NCBI GenBank assembly: GCA_027600665.1
Contig: JADGJL010000019.1
Span: 20,626-84,625 of the forward strand
Reading direction: 5' to 3'
Length of the DNA: 64,000 bases
Source: Irineochytrium annulatum
Lineage: Eukaryota > Chytridiomycota > Chytridiomycetes > Chytridiales > Chytridiaceae
Positions 35,251 through 45,021 of this stretch are shown in pieces (positions within the stretch are counted from its first letter, which is position 1; each line of letters opens with the position of its first letter). The notes beneath the pieces are model-generated. The model searched no databases and had not been told where the DNA came from. It saw only the letters and a list, made by a program, of their open reading frames with translations. The translations under genes were made by a program, and so were the position numbers.

Positions 35251-37032
35251 ATGACAACGCCCGAATCGATACGGCGGAAGAGCCGCGAGCTGAAGGAGCG
35301 GGCGCTGTACAAGCAGCATCGCGCCGTGTGGATGGAGGAGCTGCAGGCGCTGGAGAACCAGCGGATATCGATGGTGAAGCGGATTAGGGACGCCACTAAC
35401 CGGCTCGTGAGGAAGTATGCGACGATGGAGGACGCGCAGGATTTGGAGCTGATAATGTCGGTGCGGGGGGAGGTGACCGATGACGAGGATGAGGAGCAGG
35501 AGGAACGAGAGGTTGATATGGAGGGGCATGTGCAGCTGGAGGAGGCGTTACGCAATTGCGTGGCGGGGAGCGCTGCGTTCTGCATCACGGGGGACCTGAT
35601 CGACCCGTGGGTTATGGACCCGAACCAGGGCGTGTGCAAGTTTACGGAGGCAGGGTGCATCGATCGTGCGGTGTGTCTGGCGCGGCTGGGAGACTATGAG
35701 AAGTACGGCACATTCTCGTCAGGTCCGTTGTAACGGTTTTCAAGGATCCATGTCTCGTACGTCGAGTCCATCGCTGGGCTGCAGGAGGAGTTTGAAGTGT
35801 TTGTCAAGTGCGCGGAGTCGTGGAGCGAGCGGGACCAGTTTCGCTTCGAGAAAATTGCGAGGGAGTATGCGGCACTGGACAAGCAGCGGGCGTTTTATCA
35901 CGCGCACCGGTTGAAGCTGGAGTTTAGGGACCGGTCGAAGGCGGAGCTGGAGGTTGGAACGGATGATGATGGCGCTATGAGCTGAAGGAGTCGAAAAACA
36001 GGATCACATCGTGTGGTTGACGAAGCACAACGCGTATAAGAGCCGTCTCGTTGCTATCAAGGAGAACTTCACCTCCACCATTGCCAAGTTCATCTCCGCC
36101 TCACTTGCATTATATAGTGTGAGTTCCTACCGCACGTAGCTCCCATTAACGCCATTACTCTGCAGGAATCTGACGCCCGCGTCCGAAAGCAATGCGAGAC
36201 AGAGAAGGCCGCATTTGAGAACCTCGCGCGTGCGGACAAGTGCCACGAGCAGATCCGAAGTTGGCGAGACAGCAGGATATCAAAGATACGCGAGGCCGAG
36301 GAGGCCGAGCGGATGGAGTTCGAGCTTGCGCAACGAGTGAGGCAGAGGGAGGAGAAGAAGAGAGAGGTAGCGCGGGACAAGGCTCGCGGGGATGTGCAGG
36401 AGTATCAGCGGCTCGTCATATTGGAGAAGGAGAGGCAGCAGATGATTGAGGATCAGTTGAAGGAGAGTTACCGCGCGGTAGAGATCTCGCATCAACATGT
36501 AAGGTTCCTTGTCGAAAAAGTCGTTCCGACAACACATAGAAAAACATCGAGAGGATCAAATACCGGGACACGAAGTTCATGATAAAGAAGGAAGATCAGA
36601 GAAAGAAGATGAGCGAGCTAGAGCTCAAAAGAGCGGAGGCGATGCAGAGGCTTGAGAAGCTTCGACAACAGGTCGCCGTCAACTTCCAAGTGGAAAGCGA
36701 CTGGGACAGGATCCAGCGGCCGACGGAATCCCTTAAACAAGCCAACGCCTCCATCAAACTGGTAAACAGTGTTCAATACGGATAGCTGCTAACAAGGGCG
36801 CCCAGCCACCTTTATTCCCCTGCCACGGCTTCACGAACGAGAAAGTGTTTATGGACAAGCGGTATGTATTCCTCCTACTTCACTTCCAGTAACCTTTCTT
36901 TTTTCTCATGGCTTCCCAAAAAAAAACAGCGCAAAGATCTCGTTGGCCCTCTTCGAGAGCGGATTATCAAGCTCATCGTACGCCAGCGCGCTGATCCAGA
37001 ACATGTACGCGCCGAGGGCCGCGGCGAACTGA
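35251..37032 (+). CDS. Coiled-coil protein, possibly CCDC148-like flagellar protein
   Basis: Long coiled-coil protein of about 500 residues. Opening segments MTTPESIRRKSRELKERAL and WMEELQALENQRISMVKRIR are followed by EEFEVFVKCAESWSERDQF and KHNAYKSRLVAIKENFTSTI. A heptad-rich stretch (ERMEFELAQRVRQREEKKRE) comes next. The C terminus reads CHGFTNEKVFMDKRAKISLA then LFESGLSSSSYASALIQNMY. The GxTxEKVxxDxR ending and the overall plan recall CCDC148, a protein found in flagellated organisms; that assignment is inference. About six introns. The frame changes at 35727-35750, where only an 18-nt gap or an earlier donor near 35671 would keep it open, so this junction needs transcript data. Confidence 0.7.
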
Positions 37033-37099
37033 GAGTTTGCAGAAGCGAATTGATAAGTCGGCGTTCAATGCCGGACGGCGGACTCAATCGATGCGCGCC

Positions 37100-37710
37100 T
37101 CATTCCTCCTTTGTCACGTTGATGTCGGCCCCGAGAATCGGTCGCAGCTCCGCGTTCAGCACCTCGTCAAGCCGCTTATTGTCGCGCTTGTTTATCCACG
37201 TCCCGGCCGCGTGGTCGAACCGCATCGGGCCGCTATGTAACTCATTAGCAGCGCGGCTGTATTGGTTTGGATATACCTGATAGGTGATGACAGCCAAATC
37301 TGTTTATTTGGCGGCTGTTTGTTGAGAACGAAGGTGCCGGAATCTCCAAGATTTAGAGTTAAGACGCCGTTCTAGCAAGTTGTCAAACACAACAGGAGGC
37401 ATACTAGCAGACAAATCATACATTGCAGTAAACGTCAAAACCCTTTATGGTTGTTTTGTCCCCAATAACTTCCAGGTTGTCCAAGATGGTTTGCAACTGC
37501 CTAAACTCGATGTTTAAATTAATTAAATTCAAGAGGAATTCTTCAATACCTGTCGGCGACTCTATGGTATTCACTGACCATTCCTTTTTAATACGCATTA
37601 TATGAAGCGAGATCATACCGATCCTCCAACGTCATGTAAAAGCGAGCAAAGGACCGCTTCGGCCGTACCGGTATTCCAACCCCTCCAACCCTTCGAATGA
37701 ACAACATCAT
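37100..37710 (-). CDS. YFH1: Frataxin
   Basis: Mitochondrial iron-binding regulator of Fe-S cluster assembly. The spliced protein starts [20 protein letters not shown], a basic presequence, then MTLEDR. It continues EYHRVADR (a 24-nt exon, 37550-37573), [15 protein letters not shown] and GFDVYCN. The diagnostic core is [19 protein letters not shown] then [19 protein letters not shown]. It ends [20 protein letters not shown] then [11 protein letters not shown]. All frataxin landmarks are present, including the acidic first helix and the [13 protein letters not shown] motif. Four introns of about 45-56 nt. Its ATG is 15 bp from that of PER1 on the other strand. Confidence 0.95.
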
Positions 37711-37725
37711 TCACACCTTAATCCA

Positions 37726-38667
37726 ATGCAGTTGACAATCACCTGCCTCCTACTCTTCAATGCCCTTGCAACGCTGGCGTCCTCGGGCGATCGGCAATCC
37801 TACTACCTGAACTGCGTCTCCAAATGCAAGATCTCCAAGTGCCGCACCCCGCAACCTGAGCCCCTGCCTCTAACCCTCCGCCTCACTTTCTGGACCTGCG
37901 AGCAGAACTGCCAGTACAACTGCATGCACCAAACCACCGTCCTCAACATCGCGTCAAACGACCGCGTCCACCAGTTCCACGGGAAGTGGCCCTTCACCCG
38001 CTTCCTGGGGTTGCAAGAGCCCGCGTCGGTCCTGTTCTCGATCCTGAATTGTTACGCGCACTATCGTGGCTACAGGCGCTTGAGGGACGAGGTGCCGAGG
38101 CACGCGGCCTTTAAACGGCTTTACATGCTCAACGCCCTCGTGGCCACGCACGGTTGGATATGGTCCATCATATTCCACGCACGCGATTTCAGCTGGACGG
38201 AGCGGATGGACTACTTCTCCGCGCTGGCGTCTATCACGTTCGCGTGCTACGTGGCCGTCGTTCGTGCGACGGGCATCATCCACAACAATACGGCGAGGTG
38301 GAGGGTCGGGTTCCTGTTTGGCTTGTTTTTCGCGTGTCACGTGTCGTACCTTACGTTCTGGCCGTTCGACTACGCGTACAATATGGCCGCGGGCGTGACG
38401 GTCGGGATGGTGTCGAACGTGATCTGGATGTCGGTGGCCATTCGGCACCTGAGGGAAAGACCGTTCGGGTGGAAGATGATCGTGATGGTCGTGTGCTTGA
38501 CGGCGGCCATGTCGTTGGAGTTATTAGATTTTCCGCCGATATGGTGGGTGTTTGACGCGCACGCGTTGTGGCACGGGGCTACACCGCCGCTCATCTATTT
38601 GTATCATGGGTATTTTGTGGATGATGCGATTTACGAGGCGAGCAGGAAGGGGAGGCATATACTCTGA
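37726..38667 (+). CDS. PER1: Per1/PGAP3, GPI-anchor lipid remodelling
   Basis: ER or Golgi membrane hydrolase of the CREST family that removes the sn-2 acyl chain of GPI anchors. A single exon of 313 codons starts with a signal peptide (MQLTITCLLLFNALATLASS). A Cys-rich luminal part follows (YYLNCVSKCKISKCRTPQ; CEQNCQYNCMHQ), then GKWPFTRFLGLQEPASVLFS and seven membrane segments. The conserved catalytic-type residues are visible in HARDFSWTERMDYFSA and FDAHALWHGATPPLIYLYHG. Length is normal for the family. It lacks introns, unlike nearly all its neighbours. It converges with PPIH, with 35 bp between the stops. Confidence 0.96.
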   Translation: MQLTITCLLLFNALATLASSGDRQSYYLNCVSKCKISKCRTPQPEPLPLTLRLTFWTCEQNCQYNCMHQTTVLNIASNDRVHQFHGKWPFTRFLGLQEPASVLFSILNCYAHYRGYRRLRDEVPRHAAFKRLYMLNALVATHGWIWSIIFHARDFSWTERMDYFSALASITFACYVAVVRATGIIHNNTARWRVGFLFGLFFACHVSYLTFWPFDYAYNMAAGVTVGMVSNVIWMSVAIRHLRERPFGWKMIVMVVCLTAAMSLELLDFPPIWWVFDAHALWHGATPPLIYLYHGYFVDDAIYEASRKGRHIL

Positions 38668-38702
38668 TGGCGCTATAGGGGGCTGGGCTTTTGGGGGCTG
38701 GG

Positions 38703-39586
38703 TTACATCTCGCCGCATTCCGTTATTAAGACCGGGAGCTATAAATGATATTTAAGCAAGTGATGGTCATAATATCGTCATACCTTTGGCTTGTTGTTTT
38801 GCCCCGTCGGGACATTCTCGACTTTCCTTAATGTGAGGAGGCCATCGACGAGGCGCCCAAAGACGACGTGCTTGCCGTCCAAAAAGTCCGTTTTCGCGCA
38901 CGTGATGAAAAACTAAGGCAAAGCTCCTTTTACTCTCACAGTAAAAATAAGGATACGCCGAACCTGACAACCGTTCGTATTGGGCCCGCTATTCGCCATC
39001 GACAGCAAACCGGGCGAACTATGCTTCAGCTGAAAGTTTTCATCCTCGAACTTATCCCCATATATGCTCATGCAACCCGTCCCGTCGCCCTAAACGAAGC
39101 TGTAAGTACTCGTCGTGAAGCATTTCTCTGTGTACCTTGATGAAATCGCCGCCCTGAACCATGAAGTCTGGCTATGATGAGAAATTAAACACGCGAAAGC
39201 GATTAAACCTTTAATGACCCTGCAGGGACGTTAATCGACGTAAAGGAAACCTGAGAAACTACCGGTGGAATTGGCTATTCTTAAAACCTTGCGGCACTCC
39301 ATTTCTCCTTGGTCCGGCTTCAGCAAAGGAATACACCACGAAGATGCCGACTCACTTGTATTCCCCCGTGCACAACTGCCGGAAATTCTCGGCTGTCTTC
39401 GGCACGACGTCCTTGAACAGCTCCATTTTCATCCTCCCAACTTGAGCGACGCGTTATTGAGAGAGAAAAAGGAATGCAAACCTGGTTGTCCACCTTGATA
39501 CGCAGATGTTAGATTCAAAGCAGCAATACTGACAGCTTACCAATGGAGATGTCGAAGAACACTACCGGATTGTCGCCCCTTGACAT
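38703..39586 (-). CDS. Cyclophilin PPIH (spliceosomal peptidyl-prolyl isomerase)
   Basis: Cyclophilin that binds the U4/U6.U5 tri-snRNP through PRPF4 in animals. The spliced protein is [77 protein letters not shown], then [39 protein letters not shown] and [13 protein letters not shown] follow, ending [10 protein letters not shown]. The catalytic Arg is in FHRVIKDF and the substrate-site residues in QFFIT are kept. Two microexons, 12 nt (39482-39493) and 11 nt (39209-39219), are needed to restore SIGGQPVGRM and FHRVIKDF. The similarity to PPIH is much closer than to CypA, including the insert after CTGE and the C-terminal CGEM. Confidence 0.93.
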
Positions 39587-40301
39587 GTTGAACCAAGTGT
39601 TTGACGGTAATTAGACGGGTGGTTCCATCACATTGGTGGTGACAACTTCGAATCCATGATATTTGTTTTTTTTTTTTTCCTTTCTATTTCGTTGAGCACA
39701 GGATGCTGTAGTAGGCACGTTGTTCCCCCATTGTGAACCGCGAACCTTACGTACAGTACAGTTTTTGAGTTGTTGACTCCCCCTACACGCCCCTTCACAC
39801 CGTGTCTCGAGACGCTGTTATGTATAGGCTCTCCGAGCATGTACCCGATGGGTATGTCTAGGCTTTCTGAGCATAGTCCCAGCTGCGCCCGGGATGTTGA
39901 ATGACGCTTTGGCCCAACCATGGATATGCTGGCAACATTCTGCGGTTTTCGGATCGTTTTTGATTGTTGTTATCACAATCATGGATGTGGCCATCTCAAA
40001 CCTGTTTTTTATTTAACGAGTTCTTTGCCAACGTGCGATGCCATGTGTACATGACATGTACAACATTTCATCAAAACACTTCATTCCTTTTGCGTGCTTC
40101 GCGAACGATGTTTTCACCTCAAGCGCGCGCTTCCGCGTGATGCTGAAGCAATTCAAGAAAGGAGTGTCTATTCATCCACTAACCACGTATTATGTCCACG
40201 TGCTAAGGTCGGTTCGAGGTTAACCTGCGTTATAAGAACGAACGGATGCATGAATCCAAGGTACCCGTGTATTTAAAAGTCCTTTCTGTCAATAAGCTAA
40301 C
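39587..40301. other. Spacer with no recognised gene
   Basis: About 715 bases between PPIH and carnitine acetyltransferase, both on the minus strand. A 97-codon minus-strand frame at 39628-39921 shows no conserved features. A T-run lies at 39664-39676. It is likely the PPIH promoter plus the downstream 3' region. Confidence 0.5.
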
Positions 40302-42532
40302 TCAAAAGGCCTTCTTCGGGATGTCCTCCAACGTTCGAAGAAGTGTCTCCCGGAACTTGCGTGGGTCGGTATCCTTGCAAGATCGCTTCGCCGAGATGGA
40401 AAACTTAAGGTCGTTCTTGCCGATGGCGTAGTTGATACCATAGCCCTCGGGGACCACGGGGCCAAAGCCACCGTAGAAGTACTTCCCGGGCGACATGTTG
40501 CTGGTCGAGAGTTTGAAGTACATGGACTTGAGGTAGGCCGGGTCGGTGAATAGCGTGGCCTTGGGCGTCTCGCCGTCGCGGATTTGGCAGCGCAGGCCGA
40601 GGAGGTGGCGGTCGATGCCCTTACCGAATGTGGCGTCCTTCATATAGTCGGACTGGCTTCGGATGCCCTTCCTGAAGAGAGCTTTGACTTCATCGGACTA
40701 ACCAAAGAATATTAAACATATTGCAGACGAATGCTATTGCTTACGCTCTTACTGGGGTCGTCAAAACCGGTAGCAAAGGCCCAAGTGTCCAGAGTGCAGC
40801 TTCGGCCAGTCTCAGTACGGCCATGCTTAAAGAGGCGGGTCGAGGCAGATTCATAAATAGCCGTCGGCTCAGTGTGCATCCGCCTCCATGAAAGCTGCAG
40901 GGCAAGCTGAACATAAGCGTCCGGGCTGCACTTCCCTGTAATAAGTCAAGCCTCAGTTTAAAAGTTCGCCGTACCGGTGTCTTTAATAAATTGACCGCCG
41001 TACAGGTCCGTCTGAAGCAAAAGGCTCTCGGTATCATCGATGAGATCCTGTGCGGTCTTCTCGGCATTAGCCATTAAAGCTTTGATCTTGTCGTTGATTT
41101 TCCATTGCAGCTTGGTCGGGGCAGGAAGCTGATCGTCGACTACCTCCTTCGGGTCTGCGGCCGGCTCACTAAACGTCTATCAACATTTCGTAAAGCCCGA
41201 AAGTCCTACTTTGAGACAATGTATTCCATAATGCGCCCCGGAATCACAGCGTCCGTCGGCGTGTGCTGCGTTCACGTTCAACATCAGCTGCATGGAGAGA
41301 AACTTTTTCCAACCTCTCCATTGAATCCGGCGCGCCCGCTGGAAGAGATAACGAACTGAATCGCCTTGTCAAACCACCGATTGTGCGCGTTGAAGTTGTG
41401 GAATATTTGATGATGGGAAAGATCAATGTCACTCGAGGTCGAAAACTCGTCAAGGCAGACCGCAAAAAGGGCGGACTTAATCGCTTCGAAAGACTTCGCG
41501 TTTTGGGGATCAATTTTCATGAGGTTTGTGTAGGCCTGCGTCGAGTGTTCATCGCTATCGTTGCATTAAGCAAAAAAATCTCACCTGGTACCACGTGTCG
41601 CGGTGACCCGCAGTAAGAACGCCGACGGCTGGTTGCGGTTCAGACGAAGCCGCATCCTTTTGGCAGGACCACAAGAGTCTGGCCAATGCATTAATACGAG
41701 TCGCTGCAATGCCAGCATTACCGTTCAATTTCCTTCACGGGCACGCGGCCACCGTCGGGGCGTGTCACGTGAACCTTGTAGATCTGGTCGCGAATGAAGA
41801 CGACGATGTGGGTCGACCCGGAAGGTTGACGGTGGATCGTGTCAGCCTTCTCTCCGGGAATCCTGGTGATACCAAAAAGATTTCGGTACTGATTCATGCA
41901 AAGGGGCTTATCCTTCATGTACTCGGCCGGCAATAACTCGCTTGTTTATTATCAACTTCACCATCTCATCATATTTACACTTACTTATCAATCATCTCCT
42001 TTGCGTTTATCGCGTTGGTAATAAAGGCAGCGGCCCGTTCAACTTGATAAGGCGTGATAGCCTTGGACCCGAACAGATCCTTGGGCATATTGGGATGATC
42101 CGCGAACTGGCACCAGTAATTGACGTTGATTAGGCTCGGCTCCCTCCATTCCAGGTAAGCCTTGTTCAGCCAAATATCCTCCAGCCAAGAATTCTTCCGC
42201 CCAGCGTTAGAAACGACGCGGATCCACGCTCGATGAAAGCCACAAACCTCGGCCTTCTTGTCGACCTCGCCCAAGCGCGACTGCAGGATCTCACCGAAGC
42301 CGCCGGGCTTCGCGAACTCCTCCACGGCGGCCTGAGTCCGGGCCATCTCATCCTTCGAAAGCAGGGGCTTGCAGCTCTCGAGGTACTTGGCCACGGTCTG
42401 GCTCAAGGGTGGGATCGGGAGGCGAGGGATCGCGCCCTGGTTCGCGAAAGTCTTCACCGACTGAGTAGCATACCCCCTCAGCCGGAGGACCTGCTGGGTC
42501 GCGGCACGTGTGGCGTACAACGTCATCATCAT
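40302..42532 (-). CDS. CAT2: Carnitine O-acetyltransferase, mitochondrial type
   Basis: Exchanges acetyl groups between CoA and carnitine to move C2 units across organelle membranes. The start MMMTLYATRAATQQVLRLRG is presequence-like. Then come FANQGAIPRLPIPPLSQTVA and KYLESCKPLLSKDEMARTQA, the choline/carnitine acyltransferase N-terminal signature, followed by NSWLEDIWLNKAYLEWREP and QYRNLFGITRIPG. The catalytic His is in GFNGEHTPTDA, restored by the intron near 41276-41325. C-terminal segments include DRHLLGLRCQIRDGE, FYGGFGPVVPEGYGINYAI and RETLLRTLEDIPKKAF. No AKL or SKL end is present, so this is the mitochondrial form, although fungal genes often make both by alternative starts. Confidence 0.93.
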
Positions 42533-42663
42533 TATGACAAGTAGGTTCGGACAATCGGCGAAACTGCTTTCATGCAGACAGGAAGAACAGTGTGGAGACA
42601 AAGCTCTATTTATGTGCGAGTGCATTTAATGCATAATAAATACAGAATCCCGATAACTATCGC

Positions 42664-43014
42664 CTATTCCATTGTCGACGGTTTCTTCCCGTCGTCGATC
42701 GCCGCCACATCGGTCTCGGTCTCGGACACCAGATGTCCAATTGACTTCTCGAGGTCCTCCAGCCGGTTGCCCATGTCGTTCACTAGCGGCGAGGAGTGAT
42801 GAGCGCCAGCTAGCAGAAACAAAGGAACTCACTCTTTCCCATAATCTGGCTCGACATCTCTTCAAACTTTCCTTGCTGCACATCGTAAATCGTCACCTTC
42901 GCTTCAAAAGTTGGTTACCAGCTGCTTTAAGATGGTCTCGACGAAGGCTGTGAGCTCTTCCGGCGTCTGGCCGTCCGTTGATGCGGGCTCCGTAGTGCTC
43001 TGACCATTGTTCAT
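42664..43014 (-). CDS. HSBP1: Heat shock factor-binding protein 1 homologue
   Basis: Small trimeric coiled-coil protein that in animals binds HSF1 and also supports WASH complex assembly. Three exons give MNNGQSTTEPASTDGQTPEE, LTAFVETILKQLQGKFEEM, SSQIMGKMNDMGNRLEDLEK and SIGHLVSETETD, about 84 residues in total. The core aligns along its length with human HSBP1 ([40 protein letters not shown]). Two introns of about 43 and 50 nt split the coiled coil. The ATG at 43014 is the only suitable start. Confidence 0.9.
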
Positions 43015-43429
43015 GATGCGGCACTGTGGAGTTTGACGATGCGGACTTCTAAGTTCGCACTTCACTTTCCTGTATCGCGAAGGTCTGCGGGTATATTATA
43101 GTCGACGTTTCCAAATTTGTTCCATAGATGTCCCACCCCTTCAAAATATTAAAGTAGCCAGTTTCTTCAGGTTCTGCTCCACCGTCTGTTGCAGTCATCC
43201 CACCGGACCTCGCTCATAGCGTGTGGACGCAAACGAATTGTGCTCTCCTTCATTTTCCGCAAAGCTCTTTTTTTTGCACACAAAGGATGGAGTCCTGGCA
43301 ATAACGTGAATGTATTATGATTTCCAACCTAATAAGACGGCGGATAAGGGGCGGCATGCGGAAATAGAGATTGCGCCCTTCCACCTAACGAGAACCAGAT
43401 TGTCCCGCACGAGGAGCTGAGGCGCAGTG
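43015..43429. other. Spacer upstream of HSBP1
   Basis: About 415 bases between the HSBP1 start and the carrier stop, both on the minus strand. A T-run is present at 43267-43275. No gene or clear heat-shock element array was identified. Confidence 0.5.
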
Positions 43430-44832
43430 CTACTCAATATTCAAAACCCCCTTCATGTACTCGTAGACGAAGAACGACACTGCGGAAGAAACGTTACGTT
43501 CACAGGTAGACTAACTAATTTTATTTTTGATGAAAACTCACCAGCTGACATCGGGGTGATCTTCAGATACCCGATTGAAAGCCCCACAAAGAACCCGCGG
43601 AAGCCCTTCCGGCTGTATATCAACCGTGCCGTCTCCAATGTCGACGGATACCGCACCGCCGCGCTCGCAATCGCCCCACTCGCCTTGCCGGCAATCTGCA
43701 TATTTCTCCGAATCACCTCCAACGGATAACTCGCCGTCTGCGCGATCGCCCCGCTGAGCCCACCGATCCCTAGGTGAGCCCACACCTTCAACTTCCGCTT
43801 CCCCTCCCTTGCCGCTGATGAGTCCTTCGCAGCAGGTAGCGGATGTTCCAGGAGGTACGGTTGGTCGAAGGCCCACAACTTTAGCTTCTCGTAGAACAGG
43901 AAAGAAACGCCGGCGTAGGGTATCATGCCGTAGATGGTCGGGAGAAATCCGCGATAGAAGTTGAGGAACGGAATACCGAAAGGGTTCTTCTCGCGGTACA
44001 TGATGCCGGCCGTGCTTAAAAGTCCAACATGCGAGTTCGCCCCGTGAACCTCAAACGCCAGCCGCGTGCGCAAGATATCCAAGGGATATGAAAAGAAAAC
44101 GGACGTCACTCCTGGCAATAACGAAATGTTAGCACCACAGTTTTGAGGGCGATCATGCAGTAGTTAGCCCACCAGCCATGCTCCCGGCAAGGAAACGCTT
44201 AAAATTTGTCTCATCCTCTTTCCGTGGCATCAGGAAATCCTTGTATTGCTCATAGACCATGAACTTAATGGCGGCATAAGGAAAAATCCGTAGGAGCGTC
44301 GCGCTGTGTCCTTGAAATAGTCCACGAAGTCCATAATTGTGCTGGATTGACCGCGCAGCCCTGAAGACCCCCAGGAAGGATCCTGCGCGAGATGTGGTTA
44401 AATGACGCAAGTAGTCCACATCAACGTTGGCAGAAGACAAGTGAAGCAACGATGATCACATCTGCACTTCAGGGAGAAAATGCTCACAACAGCCGCTTTG
44501 GTTGCTCGGCAACTATTGCCGGGCCGATAACACCTCAAGCCCCAAGTCCGGACCCTCAGCACTCCAGATGCACATAGATGGACGAAGGACGAACCTGAGT
44601 ACTTCTCAAATTGGGGATTGCTCGTCTGGAAGAGAATCTTCACCCGGTCCAGAGGAGCAATAGCGGTTTTTGCGGCGCATCCTGCTATGCCACCGGCGAG
44701 GAGACTCTTCAGGACATAGCTCAGCGACTTCTTATCAAGGGTGGTCGCGGCTGCCGGCGTTGAGTGGGACGATGTCGAGAGGAGCGACGGCGTCACGAGA
44801 GCCGGCGACGTCCGGGTCTCGGTTGATGTCAT
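43430..44832 (-). CDS. Mitochondrial carrier, Leu5/SLC25A16-SLC25A42 type
   Basis: Inner-membrane carrier of the group that imports coenzyme A or related adenine nucleotides. Three repeats each carry the PxD/ExxR signature: [39 protein letters not shown] and [39 protein letters not shown] and [15 protein letters not shown] are family-typical. Short introns join QFEKYSG to SFLGVF, SMAG to VTSVFF, and ITPMSA to [14 protein letters not shown]. The first 40 residues are Ser/Thr-rich. The start is the ATG at 44832; the frame is open further up but without an ATG. CoA as substrate is inferred from subfamily resemblance only. Confidence 0.9.
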
Positions 44833-45021
44833 GACTTCACTTCTGGAACGTTTTGCCTCAAGCCACCACGATGCATCCTCAGACTTTTCGGGTGAACTGC
44901 ATGCCAACTTTCTCGGCAATTACGATTAAGGGTGTATTCTAAAACTATCTGTTTTTCGAACTAATAAACATTTATCGAAGTAAGCAATCGCGACACCCTC
45001 TACAACGACCTCCTTTTCCCA

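Noticed and set aside
39628..39921. 97-codon minus-strand ORF between PPIH and the acetyltransferase
   Set aside because: No conserved features; lysine run derives from a T-run; likely chance.
40190..40225. ggttcgaggtt resembling a tRNA T-arm
   Set aside because: No acceptor stem, anticodon arm or D-arm could be formed around it.
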